Positions 22,954 through 32,278 of a DNA stretch of 64,000 nt are shown one piece after another (position 1 is the first letter of the stretch; the number at the start of each line of letters is the position of its first letter). Source of the DNA: Streptomyces kanamyceticus. GTDB lineage: Bacteria > Actinomycetota > Actinomycetes > Streptomycetales > Streptomycetaceae. The stretch lies in assembly GCF_008704495.1 (NCBI RefSeq), contig NZ_CP023699.1:2294001-2358000 (forward strand). Direction: 5' to 3'. The translations under genes and the position numbers were made by a program. The notes beneath the pieces are model-generated. The model did not search any database, had not been told where the DNA came from, and saw only the letters and a list, made by a program, of their open reading frames with translations.

Positions 22954-24514
22954 GCAGATAGTCGTTGACGGCCTTGTCCGCGCAGGCGTTGGCGTAACCC
23001 ACGAACACCGCGTGCGTGCGCACGGGGACCGTCACCAGCTTGGAGCCGCGCATCGCCTTGTGCATGCCGAGCCCCTGTTCGTAGGTGGTGCGGGTGTCGC
23101 CGGTGGCCTGGATCTGCAGCGCGGGAAGGGCGTTGTCGATCTCGGTGCGCGGTTCGCGCGGCTTCTGCTTCCACCAGCCGCACGGCATCGGCGCGTTGTG
23201 GAAGGGACCGAACACCGGCTGCTTCGGCCTGGCCTTCTCGATGGCCCGCCGGTACCACTCGGCGTCGCCGGGCGCGGTGCTGTCCGCGCACAGGATGGCG
23301 AGGGTGGAGGCATAGTCCCTGCCGGTGCCCGTCTGGTCGGGCCCGGTGCGGAACATCGCGTCGAGGAGCCCCGCGAGCCGCTTCGAAGGCTCGGCCTGCC
23401 TGCCCTCCGCCGCGTCGACGAGCAGCCTCAGCGTCCCCGCGTACTCGGCGTTGTCGACGTCGTCCGTGCCGAGGAAGTAGAGGACGAACGGCAGGCTCTC
23501 GTGGTCGAGCCGGTCGCCGCCGACCTGGATCGGCTGCTTCGCGGCCTTCCGCACCAGGCCCTCGACGGTGGCCCGCACGGCGGCGGGCGTCTTCCCCAGG
23601 CGGTACGTCCCGTCGCGCGGCGCCGCCCAGCGGGCCAGGTCGTCCAGGGCCTTCTCGTTGGCCGGACCCATGGCCTGGAACATCGTGAGCCCGTAGTCAC
23701 GGGGGTTCATGGCGCTGTCGAGGACGAGCCTGTCAACGCGGGCGGGGAACATCTGCGCGTAGACGGCGCCGAGGTAGGTGCCGTAGGACTGGCCGAACCA
23801 GGACGTCCTGCGCTCGCCGAGCGCGCCGCGCACGACGTCCACGTCACGGGCGATGTTCCGGGTCGAGTAGTGCGCGAGCCGGTCGCCGTACTTCGCGTCG
23901 CACTTGCGCGCGTCGTCGGCCGACTTCTTCGCCACCCGGTCGAACGAGGCCCGGTCGAAGCCCGCGCCGCGGAACCAGGAGAGGCTGTCCAGACCGCAGT
24001 CGAGCGGCGAACTCTCCCCGAGGCCACGGGTGTCCATGCCGATGACGTCGTACGCGGCGGCCACCCCCGGCGTCATCTTGGCGCGCAGTTGGGCGGGCAT
24101 TCCCAGGCCGTGCCCGCCGGGGCCACCGGGGTTGGTCTGGAGGATGCCGCGCCGTTCGCTCTTCGGTCCGGTGGCCTTCAGCCGGGAGATGGTGAGCGAG
24201 ACGGTGGGGCCCTTGGGCGCGGCGTAGTCGAGCGGGACGGTGACCTTCGCGCACCGCGTGCCGGACTCGGCGAGGGCGGGGTCCTTGCACGGGCCCCAGT
24301 CCGGGCGCTGCCGGTAGAAGCGGTCGAGGCCCTTGGCGGCGGGTGACCGCGAGGACGCGGTGGCGGCCGCCCCTTCCGCGCCGGTGCCCGCTTCCGCCGA
24401 GACGGTCACCGTCTCCTGCGTGACAGGGGAATCGCCGCCCGTCGCCCATCCCGACACCCCTACGGCGGTCAGGGCAAGGCCGACGGCGGTCAGTGCTCTG
24501 GTGGTCGGACTCAT
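22907..24514 (-). CDS. Secreted alpha/beta hydrolase, tripeptidyl aminopeptidase (SlpD/E-like)
   Basis: A 535-residue exported hydrolase of the TAP family, which removes tripeptides from N-termini outside the cell. ATG 24514 (MSPTTRALTAVGLALTAVG) gives a signal peptide and has an AGGAGA about 12 bases upstream; an upstream ATG at 24535 is possible. The alpha/beta core shows NPGGPGGHGLG (oxyanion), MDTRGLGESSPLDC and the nucleophile elbow GQSYG. The acid and His are likely in QATGDTRTTYEQ and VRTHAVFVG, in the C-terminal TAP-like domain, and the protein ends EDYTCPRG. The 5' side is a 12-bp tandem array. Its 3' end overlaps the convergent regulator by 47 bases. Confidence 0.88.
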   Translation of the reverse strand: MSPTTRALTAVGLALTAVGVSGWATGGDSPVTQETVTVSAEAGTGAEGAAATASSRSPAAKGLDRFYRQRPDWGPCKDPALAESGTRCAKVTVPLDYAAPKGPTVSLTISRLKATGPKSERRGILQTNPGGPGGHGLGMPAQLRAKMTPGVAAAYDVIGMDTRGLGESSPLDCGLDSLSWFRGAGFDRASFDRVAKKSADDARKCDAKYGDRLAHYSTRNIARDVDVVRGALGERRTSWFGQSYGTYLGAVYAQMFPARVDRLVLDSAMNPRDYGLTMFQAMGPANEKALDDLARWAAPRDGTYRLGKTPAAVRATVEGLVRKAAKQPIQVGGDRLDHESLPFVLYFLGTDDVDNAEYAGTLRLLVDAAEGRQAEPSKRLAGLLDAMFRTGPDQTGTGRDYASTLAILCADSTAPGDAEWYRRAIEKARPKQPVFGPFHNAPMPCGWWKQKPREPRTEIDNALPALQIQATGDTRTTYEQGLGMHKAMRGSKLVTVPVRTHAVFVGYANACADKAVNDYLLTGELPKEDYTCPRG

Positions 24515-24532
24515 GGTGGTGCCGGTTCTCCT

Positions 24533-24590
24533 CATGTGTGTCTTCATGTGTGTCTTCATGTGTGTCTTCATGTGTGTCTTCATGTGTGTC
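24533..24590. repeat. Tandem 12-bp repeat, five copies
   Basis: CATGTGTGTCTT repeats at 24533, 24545, 24557, 24569 and (incomplete) 24581. Read leftwards it would code (MKTH)n in frame with the aminopeptidase, putting several ATGs upstream of the chosen start. It fills the short gap between the aminopeptidase and the MMPL gene. Confidence 0.85.
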
Positions 24591-24594
24591 GTTC

Positions 24595-26853
24595 TCACCG
24601 GGCCGCGTGGTGGTCGGACCGGTGCTCGGGCGTGGTCGCGTACGGCTGGTAGTGCTCGGCGGCGGTCGCGTACGGCTGGTGGTGCGCGGGCGCGGGCGGC
24701 GCCGTCGAAGTGTGGCGGTGCTCCCCCGTCCGGCCCGACCTGCGCGGCCACCACAGGCCCCGGCCGAGGATCGCGGCGAGCGCGGGCACCAGGACGAGGG
24801 AGAGCACGAGCGAGGAGAGGATGATGCCCAGGCCGGTGGCGAAGCCGAGTTCGAGGGTGGCGGGGCTCGCGGCCAGGCTGGCGAAGGAACCGGCGAGCAC
24901 GACGCCTGCCGTGGCGATGGCGGGCGCGGTGTGCCGTACCGCCTCGGCCACCGCGTGCCGCGCGCCGACCGGCTTCGCCATCTCCTCCCTGATCCGGTCG
25001 GTGATCAGGATGTTGTAGTCGGTGCCGAGGGCGACGACGAAGAGGAAGAGGACCAGCGGCAGGGTGAAGGAGACGCCGGGACGGTCCAGGGCGTGCTGGA
25101 AGACCAGCGCGCTCGCGCCGAGGGTGGCGACGAAGCCGAGCCCGACGGCGAGCATCAGCACGAGGGGGGCGAGCAGGGAGCGGAGCAGCAGGAAGAGGAT
25201 CACGGCGATCAGCAGGGCCGCGACGGGGAACACCAGGCGCAGGTCCTTCTCCACCGCCGTGGAGATGTCGGCGAAGACGGCGGCCGTGCCCGTGACGTGC
25301 GCCTCGGTGCCCTTGGGCGCGGTGTGCGACGCGGTGTCCCTGATGGGGCCCGAGACCAGGTCGCGCGCCTGCTGCGTATCGGACTTGACGCTCAGGAACA
25401 GATCGATCCTGGCGGCCGTGCGGTCCTTGCTGAGCACCGGCTCGCCCACCTCGCCGACGCCCTCCGCCTTGCCGAGGGCCCGGGTCATGCCGGTGAGCGA
25501 ACTCGCCTTGATGTCGGCGCCGTCGGTGCTCTGGACGTACACGCTGTGCGGGTCGGAGACTCCGGCGGGCAGGCTGCGGGAGATCTGCTCGGCGGTCCTG
25601 GTCGCGGCGGTCTCGGGCAGGCCCTGCTGGTCGTAACTCATCTTGATGCCGACCGCGCCCGCGCCGAGCGCGCCGAGCAGCACCAGGCTCCCGAGGGCGT
25701 ACCGCACGGGGCGGGCGCTCACCGCGCGTCCCAGGCGGGCGGCGGCCCCGTCCGTGCGCTCCTTCTTCCAGGCGCGGGCGGGCCAGAACATGCCGCGGCC
25801 GAGCACGGCCAGCAGCGCGGGCATCAGCGTGAGGCTGGCGAGGAGCATCACGAGTACGGAGATGGCGATCGCGGGGCCGAGGACCCTGAACTGTCCGAAG
25901 CTCGCGAAACCGAGGGTCGCGAAGGCCGCCACGATCGTCAGGGCCGCGGACGTGATCGCGCTGCCCACCCGCCGCGTCGTCGCGACGGCGGCCGTCCGGG
26001 CGTCGTGCTCGGGGTGGTTCCGCAAGTGCTCACGGAATCGGAACATCAGGAAGAGGAAGTAGTCGATGCCGATTCCGAGGAGCACGACACTGATGAGCGA
26101 GGGAGTGGACGGGTCGAGGTCGATGCCGAAGAGCTTGGCCGCGCCGACCACCGCGCCCGATGCGACGCCGCCGATCAGCGCCACCGCGATCAGCGGTATG
26201 AGCGCGGCCGCCAGACTGCGGAACACGAGCACGTTGAGGAGGACGATGAGGCCCATCGTCAAGGCGCCGACGACTTTGCCCGTCGTCTCCTCCGCGTCCG
26301 TGTTGTCGGCGGTGGAGGCGATGCCTCCGGTGAATCCGACGCGCATGTCGGATTCCGCGAATTCCTTCCGCGCCGAGTCGCGGAATTCCTTGTAGACGTC
26401 CTGCACCGCGGGGTCCATGGGATTTCCGTCGAGCGACACCGTCAAGAGCTGGAAACTCTTGTCGGGCGCCACGGCCCCGGGTGCGACGCGCGGGGTCTGG
26501 GAATGGTCCTTCATCAGCGGTTCGGGCTTCGGCGCGGTGAGCCGCTCCCGGCCGAGGACGTGCGCGGTGTCGGCGATCCGCCGCTGGTCGCCCGCCGTGA
26601 GCCTGCCGCCGTCGTCCTTGGCGACGAGCACGGTCAGGGCGTTGGGGTCGGGCTTGGTGCCGAACTTCTCCTCGGCGATGCGCAGCGCCACGGCCGAGTC
26701 GTACTTTTTGGGCAGGAAATCGCCGGACTGGGAATCGGTGACGTCGTACGCCATGACCTTGGCGACGAAACTCAGAGCCGCGGCGAGCAGGGTCCAGACC
26801 ACGACCATCATCCATCGATGCCGGGTGGAGAATGAGGTCAGTTTATGGATCAT
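24595..26853 (-). CDS. MMPL family (RND) membrane transporter
   Basis: A 752-residue transporter with duplicated RND plan: N-terminal helix (WMMVVVWTLLAAALSFVA), large external loop, then helices with LLGIGIDYFLFLMFRFREHL; the second half has ALGTDYNILITDRIREEM. The Asp-Tyr pairs fit the proton relay. The start 26853 (MIHKLTSFSTRHRW) has AAGGGA just upstream; an ATG at 26898 is possible but lacks a ribosome site. It differs from the other MMPL protein in this window (755 residues at 13679) in having FGTKPDPNALTVLV-type loop sequence. It is divergent from a two-component system, the likely regulator. The C-terminal tail is His/Tyr/Pro-rich with an imperfect HHQPYATAAE repeat. Confidence 0.9.
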   Translation of the reverse strand: MIHKLTSFSTRHRWMMVVVWTLLAAALSFVAKVMAYDVTDSQSGDFLPKKYDSAVALRIAEEKFGTKPDPNALTVLVAKDDGGRLTAGDQRRIADTAHVLGRERLTAPKPEPLMKDHSQTPRVAPGAVAPDKSFQLLTVSLDGNPMDPAVQDVYKEFRDSARKEFAESDMRVGFTGGIASTADNTDAEETTGKVVGALTMGLIVLLNVLVFRSLAAALIPLIAVALIGGVASGAVVGAAKLFGIDLDPSTPSLISVVLLGIGIDYFLFLMFRFREHLRNHPEHDARTAAVATTRRVGSAITSAALTIVAAFATLGFASFGQFRVLGPAIAISVLVMLLASLTLMPALLAVLGRGMFWPARAWKKERTDGAAARLGRAVSARPVRYALGSLVLLGALGAGAVGIKMSYDQQGLPETAATRTAEQISRSLPAGVSDPHSVYVQSTDGADIKASSLTGMTRALGKAEGVGEVGEPVLSKDRTAARIDLFLSVKSDTQQARDLVSGPIRDTASHTAPKGTEAHVTGTAAVFADISTAVEKDLRLVFPVAALLIAVILFLLLRSLLAPLVLMLAVGLGFVATLGASALVFQHALDRPGVSFTLPLVLFLFVVALGTDYNILITDRIREEMAKPVGARHAVAEAVRHTAPAIATAGVVLAGSFASLAASPATLELGFATGLGIILSSLVLSLVLVPALAAILGRGLWWPRRSGRTGEHRHTSTAPPAPAHHQPYATAAEHYQPYATTPEHRSDHHAAR

Positions 26854-27104
26854 GGTTCCCTTTTCCCTGCCGAGTTCTTGAGGCTCCTCATAGGTCATCA
26901 CGCGCCACCCGTCACAAACGTCGGCCGCCGGAAGGGGAAGGGCCCGGGACCCCGGTCCGGTACCGCGTCCCCGGCAGTACCGGAGTACTGGGTCGAAGGC
27001 CCGCCCCCGTGCCGATCCGCGACCGCGCGGGCCGGGATGTAATGGTGCGGAAAGAACAGGACACAACGGGCCCGAAGGACCGGGCCCGGCTAGGAGGCGC
27101 CCGG

Positions 27105-28334
27105 ATGGGCCGCGACTATTTCCCTCCGGTTCCGCCCGAGGGCAGAACACGGCCCACGCGGGGAGACGTGGTGCTCGCCGTCGCCGCGGCGGGCATCGAG
27201 GTCCTCGCCTACCTCTTCCCGGGCCCGGCGGGTCCGACCATCTCCACGGGCCCCGCGGACACGGCGTCCCGCGTGACCGTGTTCGGCGTCGTCCTGGTCT
27301 CCTCGTTCGCGCTCCCGCTGATCGTGCGGCGGCTGCGCCCCGCCCCGGTGCTCGGCGCGGTCCTCGCCCTGCAGCTGGCCGTCAACCTCGGGGTGGGCGC
27401 CGACCTGGGCACGCCCATGACGCACAGCTACGGCGCCGCCACCAGCATCGCGCTCTACACCCTGGCCAGGTACTGCGGCCCGCGCGCCGTGGCGCTCGGC
27501 GCCGTGGCCTGTGTGCTCGTGCAGCTGGTGCGGGACGCGAAGGGCGTCGAGTCGTTCGCGATGACGGCCGCCATCGACGTGGTCATCACCGCCGCCATCG
27601 TCGCCGTGGGCCTGGGCGTACGGCAGTGGAAGCAGCAGCTGGACATCAACAGGAACCTGCTCGCCGACCGCGCGGTCACCGAGGAGCGGCGCCGCATCGC
27701 GCGGGAGCTGCACGACATCGTGGCCCACCACATCACCACCATGTACCTGATGTCCGGCGGCGCCCGCTCGACCCTGGACCGCGACCCCGACACGGCCCGC
27801 GAGGCGCTCGTCACCCTGGAGGAGTCGGGCCGCACCGCGCTGCACGAGATGCGGCAGCTCCTCGGTGTCCTGCGCAGCACCGACACCCTGGACGAGACGC
27901 CGTCGGCGCCCCAGCCGGGGGTGGACGACATCGAACGGCTCGTCGCCGAATCGGTCGCCGCGGGGCTGCCCGTCGAACTCCACGTCACCGGGCGGCCCGT
28001 GGCACTGCCGATGACGGTCGGCCTCACCCTCTACCGGATCGTCCAGGAGGCGCTGACCAACTCCCGCAAGCACGCGGGGCCCGCTCGTGCCACCGTGCGG
28101 ATCGCGTATCTGCCGGACCGCGTCACCGTCGAAGTGGCCGACGACGGCACCGGCGGAGGCAGGGCCCACGGCGGGGGCCACGTGAGCGGTGGATACGGTC
28201 TCCTCGGCATGCGGGAACGCGTCGCCCTGCACGACGGCTCGCTGGAGGCCCACAGCCGCGAGGAGGGCGGATTCGCGGTGACCGCGAGCCTGCCGCTGTC
28301 CACCGACACCTACGAGAAGGGCGGGGTCCGATGA
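27105..28334 (+). CDS. Two-component sensor histidine kinase (NarL-type partner)
   Basis: A 409-residue membrane histidine kinase. ATG 27105 has a perfect AGGAGG 7 bases upstream; the frame is open further up but without such a site. Membrane helices occupy roughly residues 20-170 with short loops. The HisKA_3 box is ERRRIARELHDIVAHHITTMYL (phospho-acceptor His in ELHDIV). The ATPase domain shows LTLYRIVQEALTNSRKHA and GGYGLLGMRERV. The stop overlaps the regulator ATG (ATGA), so the pair is coupled. Short loops suggest a membrane or cell-envelope signal. It is divergent from the MMPL exporter. Confidence 0.92.
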   Translation: MGRDYFPPVPPEGRTRPTRGDVVLAVAAAGIEVLAYLFPGPAGPTISTGPADTASRVTVFGVVLVSSFALPLIVRRLRPAPVLGAVLALQLAVNLGVGADLGTPMTHSYGAATSIALYTLARYCGPRAVALGAVACVLVQLVRDAKGVESFAMTAAIDVVITAAIVAVGLGVRQWKQQLDINRNLLADRAVTEERRRIARELHDIVAHHITTMYLMSGGARSTLDRDPDTAREALVTLEESGRTALHEMRQLLGVLRSTDTLDETPSAPQPGVDDIERLVAESVAAGLPVELHVTGRPVALPMTVGLTLYRIVQEALTNSRKHAGPARATVRIAYLPDRVTVEVADDGTGGGRAHGGGHVSGGYGLLGMRERVALHDGSLEAHSREEGGFAVTASLPLSTDTYEKGGVR

Positions 28335-29092
28335 CGTCCCCCACCGATTCCCCGTCCGGGCCCGAGTCCACGTCCGCGTCCGCGTCCGTGTCCGGGCCCG
28401 AGGACACATCCGGTTCCGGTTCCGATTCCGGCGACATCACCGTGCTCATCGCGGACGACCAGCCGCTGGTGCGCCGCGGCCTGTCGCTGATCCTGCTCTC
28501 CGACCCCGCCATCAAGGTCGTCGGCGAGGTCGGCGACGGCGCGCAGGCCGTCGCTGCGGCCCTCGAACTGCGCCCCGACGTCGTCCTGATGGACATCCGC
28601 ATGCCCGTGCTCGACGGGGTCAGGGCCACCGAACGGCTCGCCGCCGAGCTGCCCGGGTGCCGGGTCCTCGCGCTCAGCACCTTCGACATGGACGAGCACG
28701 TGGTCGGTGCCCTGCGGGCGGGCGCGTCGGGGTTCCTGCCCAAGGACGTCTCGCCCGAGGAACTGGTGGCGGCGCTGCGCACCGTCCACCGCGGCGAGGC
28801 CGTCGTCGCGCCCCGGCTCCTCACCCGGCTGCTCGCCACCTTCGTGACCCCGGCCCCGGCCTCCCAGCCGCCGACCGCGACCCTGACCGGACTCACCCCG
28901 CGCGAGGTGGAGGTGCTCCGCCTGATCGCGGTGGGCCTCGACAACGCGGAGATCGCGCAGCGGATGGAGATCGGCGTCCAGACCGTGAAGAACCACGCGT
29001 CCGGCCTCTTCGCCAAACTGGGCGTCCGCGACCGGGCGCAGGCGGTCATCGCGGCGTACGAGTCGGGGCTGGTCAGGGCGGGCCAGCGGTAG
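28331..29092 (+). CDS. LuxR/NarL family response regulator
   Basis: A 253-residue regulator. After a Ser/Gly/Pro-rich N-terminal extension of about 35 residues (SASASVSGPEDTSGSGS, unusual for the family), the receiver domain begins DITVLIADDQPLVRRG, with phospho-acceptor Asp in VVLMDIRMPVLDG and the Lys in FLPKDVSP. The C-terminal HTH is LTPREVEVLRLIAVGLDNAEIAQRMEIGVQTVKNHASGLFAKLGVRDRAQAV. It is coupled to the upstream kinase and probably controls the divergent MMPL exporter. Its stop lies at the edge of repeat copy B. Confidence 0.93.
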   Translation: MTSPTDSPSGPESTSASASVSGPEDTSGSGSDSGDITVLIADDQPLVRRGLSLILLSDPAIKVVGEVGDGAQAVAAALELRPDVVLMDIRMPVLDGVRATERLAAELPGCRVLALSTFDMDEHVVGALRAGASGFLPKDVSPEELVAALRTVHRGEAVVAPRLLTRLLATFVTPAPASQPPTATLTGLTPREVEVLRLIAVGLDNAEIAQRMEIGVQTVKNHASGLFAKLGVRDRAQAVIAAYESGLVRAGQR

Positions 29093-29134
29093 CGCCCCTT
29101 TGGGGGCGCGGGGAACTGCGCGACAAGCCACAGC
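29092..29134. repeat. Streptomyces intergenic hairpin repeat, copy B
   Basis: GCGCCCC-TTTG-GGGGCGC followed by GGGGAACTGCGCGACAAGCCAC, starting in the stop codon of the response regulator. It lies between convergent genes and probably terminates both. Confidence 0.75.
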
Positions 29135-29173
29135 GCACCCGCAGCGGACGAACCACCCACCCCGGCGGAGCGC

Positions 29174-30466
29174 TCACCGCTGATACCTGGCAAGCACCAG
29201 ATTCCCGTCCTCAACCAACCGTTTCCTCAACTCACCAAGCCCGATCGCCCCGCTGTAGTACTCCTGGAGCGCCGGGGTGGCAACCTTGTCCTTCCACTCC
29301 GGATACCCCCGCACGGACTGCGCGGGAGCCGGACGCAGATCTGTGGCAAGAGCCGTACCCGCGGCCCAGTCGTCCTTCTCCGTCCGCAGCGCGGGATCCT
29401 TCAGGGCCTCCGCGCCAGTGGGCAGCATCCAGTCGCCGCGCGCCAGCTTCACCATGTTGTCGGGCTGGAGGAAGAAGTCGATGAACTCGGCCGCCTCCTT
29501 CTTGTGCGGGCTGTCCTCGGAGACGGACAGGGTCTGCGGGCTGACTCCCTGCGCGAGCCCCTCCGACCCGGCCGGTGCGGGCAGGACCTGCCACTCGAAG
29601 CCCTTGGGCGCCTGCTGGACGATCTGCTGGCGGTAGGAGAAACCGAGCGGGACCATCGCGTACTTCCCGCCGAAGAAGCCGGGCAGCGTGTCGGAGCCGC
29701 CCATGCCGAGGGTCGCGCCCGACGCGCTCTTGTCGATGTTGACCTGGTCGTGCACGGTGCGCGGCATGATCGCGTCGGCCGCGTCGAAGCGGACGTCGAC
29801 CTTGCCGTCCGCGCCCCGGTGGAACATCTTGCCGCCGGTCGAGAGCGAGAGGTTGAGCGTCGCGGAGACCGGCTCCTTGAGCGGCCAGGCGACGCCGTAC
29901 TTCCCGTCCTTCCCGTCGCCGAGCTCCTTGGTGACCGACCGGAACTCCGCCCAGCTCCACGGCTTCTCGGGCGTGGGGATCCGTACGCCCGACTTCTTGA
30001 GCCACTTGGCGTTGGCGATCAGGACGCGCGGCTCCTGGAGGAACGGCACCCCGTAGACCTTCCCCCCGAAGGTCGCCGTCTCCCAACTGCGCTGGGGGAT
30101 GTCGGACTTGAGGCGCTCGGGCAGGAGGTCGCCGATGTCCGCGAGATATCCGCCGTACGCGAAGTCGGCGAGGTCGTCGGAGGCGTCATGGATGATGTCC
30201 GGCGCCTCGCCGCCCTCGAAGGAGGTGAGCAGCTGGTCGTGGACGCTGTCCCAACTGCCCTGCACGTAGTTGACCTTGACGTCCGGGTGGGTGGCGTTCC
30301 ACTCCTTGACGAGCGCCTTGTTGGCGTCGACGGACTCCTTCTGCCAGGCCAGGGACTGGAACTGGAGGGTGATCTTCCCGTCGTCGTCGCCGGAGTCGCC
30401 GCAGCCGGTGAGCAGCAGCGCGAAGGCCGCGGCGGCGGCCGCCAGCGCGCGTGGTGTCGTACGCAT
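29174..30466 (-). CDS. Sugar ABC transporter substrate-binding lipoprotein
   Basis: A 430-residue extracellular solute-binding protein of the MalE/CUT1 type. The signal peptide ends in lipobox LLLTGC (Cys near 22), followed by GDSGDDDGKITLQFQSLAW. The maltose-binding-protein pattern is present: FEGGEAPDIIHDASDDLADFAYGGYLADI, GKVYGVPFLQEPRVL and late AAEFIDFFLQPDNM. Two permeases lie upstream in the same operon; no ATPase is encoded, as is usual when the shared MsiK ATPase is used. The sugar cannot be told from the sequence. Confidence 0.91.
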   Translation of the reverse strand: MRTTPRALAAAAAAFALLLTGCGDSGDDDGKITLQFQSLAWQKESVDANKALVKEWNATHPDVKVNYVQGSWDSVHDQLLTSFEGGEAPDIIHDASDDLADFAYGGYLADIGDLLPERLKSDIPQRSWETATFGGKVYGVPFLQEPRVLIANAKWLKKSGVRIPTPEKPWSWAEFRSVTKELGDGKDGKYGVAWPLKEPVSATLNLSLSTGGKMFHRGADGKVDVRFDAADAIMPRTVHDQVNIDKSASGATLGMGGSDTLPGFFGGKYAMVPLGFSYRQQIVQQAPKGFEWQVLPAPAGSEGLAQGVSPQTLSVSEDSPHKKEAAEFIDFFLQPDNMVKLARGDWMLPTGAEALKDPALRTEKDDWAAGTALATDLRPAPAQSVRGYPEWKDKVATPALQEYYSGAIGLGELRKRLVEDGNLVLARYQR

Positions 30467-31302
30467 CAGGCCTTCACCGCCCCCGCCAGCATGCCGCCCG
30501 TGATCCGCTTCTGGATGATCGCGAAGATGACCAGGGAGGGGATGGTCGCGAGGAACGCCGCGGCGGCGAGCGGCCCGAGGTCCGCGACGCCCTCGCTGCC
30601 GATGAAGCGGTTGAGGATGACCGGCAAGGTCTGCTTCTCCGGGGTCTTGAGCAGGACGAGCGCGAAGAAGAACTCGTTCCATGCGGTGATGAAGGCGAAC
30701 ATCGCCGTGGCGACGATGCCGGGGGCGAGCAGCGGCGCGACGACCGAGACGAACGTCCGCACCCGGCCCGCGCCGTCCACCGCCGCCGCCTCCTCCAGCT
30801 CCGTGGGCACGGCGCGGACGTACCCGACGAGCATCCACAGCGCGAAGGGCAGCGACCACACCACGTACACCATGATCAGCCCGAGCAGCGAGTTGATCAG
30901 GTGCAGGTTCTTCAGGATCAGGAAGAGCGGGATGATGATCAGGACGAACGGGAACGCCTGGCTGATCACCACCCAGCCCGTCGCCGCCTTCGACACGCGG
31001 TTGCGGTGCCTGGCCATGACGTACGCCATGGGGGTCGCGATGACGACCGCGATCAGGGCCGCGCTGAGCGCCGCGATCAGGGAGTTGCCCGCGGCCCTCA
31101 GGAGCGGCTGCTCGTCGAAGGCCTGCCGGAAGTTGTCGAGGGTGGGGTCCTTGGGGATCCAGGTGGGGTGCAGGCTGCCCAGTTCCCGCGCGGGCTTGAA
31201 GGCCGTGGAGATCAGCCAGAGGAACGGGAAGGCGAGGAAGACGAGATAGGCGGCGAGGGCCAGGTACTGCGCGGCGCGCGTCGACTTCTTCGTACGCATC
31301 AT
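30466..31302 (-). CDS. Carbohydrate ABC transporter permease (MalG-like)
   Basis: A 278-residue CUT1 permease with six membrane helices; first helix AQYLALAAYLVFLAFPFLWLISTAFKP. The EAA loop is ELEEAAAVDGAGRVRTFVSVVAPLLAPGI, the conserved contact with the ATPase. The ATG overlaps the upstream permease stop (ATGA), and the 3' end meets the binding-protein start by one base, so all three genes are translationally coupled. Confidence 0.92.
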   Translation of the reverse strand: MMRTKKSTRAAQYLALAAYLVFLAFPFLWLISTAFKPARELGSLHPTWIPKDPTLDNFRQAFDEQPLLRAAGNSLIAALSAALIAVVIATPMAYVMARHRNRVSKAATGWVVISQAFPFVLIIIPLFLILKNLHLINSLLGLIMVYVVWSLPFALWMLVGYVRAVPTELEEAAAVDGAGRVRTFVSVVAPLLAPGIVATAMFAFITAWNEFFFALVLLKTPEKQTLPVILNRFIGSEGVADLGPLAAAAFLATIPSLVIFAIIQKRITGGMLAGAVKA

Positions 31303-32222
31303 GACTCGTCGGCTCCCTTCAGGCGGCCGACGAGGTAGAAGGCGAGGATCACGGAGATCACCGCGACCATCACACAGCCCATGGCTGCGGCATAGCCGAA
31401 CTGGCCGTAGCGGAAGGCCTCTTCGTAGGCGAAGAGCATCGGCAGGCGGGTGCGGCCGCCGGGGCCGCCCTGGGTCAGGACGTAGACCAGGGCGAAGGAA
31501 TTGAAGTTCCAGATGAAGTTGAGCGCCGTGATGGCGAGGGCGATCGGCTTGATCGCGGGCCAGGTGACGGTGGTGAAGCGGCGCCAGGCGCCCGCGCCGT
31601 CCATCGCGGCGGCCTCGTGCAGCTCGCGCGGGGTGTTCTGCAGCCCGGCGAGCAGCGCCACGGTGGTCTGCGGCATACCGGCCCAGATGCCGACGACGAT
31701 CACGGCGAAGAGCGCGGTGGCCGTCCCCGTCAGCCAGTCCTTTCCCTCCCCCAGGCCGAGGTTGGAGAGCGTCTCGTTGAGCACGCCCGCGTCCGGGTGG
31801 TAGACGAGCCGCCACATGATGCCGACGACCACCTCGGGCATCGCCCAGGGGATGATCGCGAGCGCCCTGGCCAGCCAGCGCATCCGCAGCGGCTGGTTGA
31901 GCAGGAGGGCGAGGCCGAGCGCGAGGAAGAACTGCGGCACGGTGACGCCGAACGCCCAGAGCAGGCCGATCCGGAACGAGTCCCAGAACAGCGTGTCGTG
32001 CAGCAGGTCCTGGAAGTTGAGCGCGCCGACCCACTGGGTGGGCTCGGTGCGGCCCGACTGGGAGTCGGTGAAGGCCAGCGCGATGCCGTAGAGCAGCGGG
32101 CCCACGCTCAGGACGAGGATCGGGATCAGCGCGGGCAGCACGAGGAACCACGCGCCGTGGTCCGTGGGTCCGCGCCCCGGCACGCCTCTCGCTGACCGCT
32201 TCGTCGCGGTCGCCAATGTCAC
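31299..32222 (-). CDS. Carbohydrate ABC transporter permease (MalF-like)
   Basis: A 307-residue CUT1 permease, first gene of the three-gene operon. The GTG at 32222 has AAGGAG about 8 bases upstream. Helices begin at AWFLVLPALIPILVLSVGPLLYGIALAF. The EAA loop is ELHEAAAMDGAGAWRRFTTVTWPAIKPI. It ends YLVGRLKGADES. The order here is permease-permease-binding protein, opposite to the common binding-protein-first order. Confidence 0.92.
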   Translation of the reverse strand: MTLATATKRSARGVPGRGPTDHGAWFLVLPALIPILVLSVGPLLYGIALAFTDSQSGRTEPTQWVGALNFQDLLHDTLFWDSFRIGLLWAFGVTVPQFFLALGLALLLNQPLRMRWLARALAIIPWAMPEVVVGIMWRLVYHPDAGVLNETLSNLGLGEGKDWLTGTATALFAVIVVGIWAGMPQTTVALLAGLQNTPRELHEAAAMDGAGAWRRFTTVTWPAIKPIALAITALNFIWNFNSFALVYVLTQGGPGGRTRLPMLFAYEEAFRYGQFGYAAAMGCVMVAVISVILAFYLVGRLKGADES

Positions 32223-32278
32223 GGAATCGGCTCCTTCGGGCGGCTCGCACGGGTCTGGCCGCCCTGGCGGCCCCCGTC

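Noticed and set aside
24533..24590. CRISPR-like array
   Set aside because: The 12-bp units are contiguous with no spacers, and no cas genes are near.
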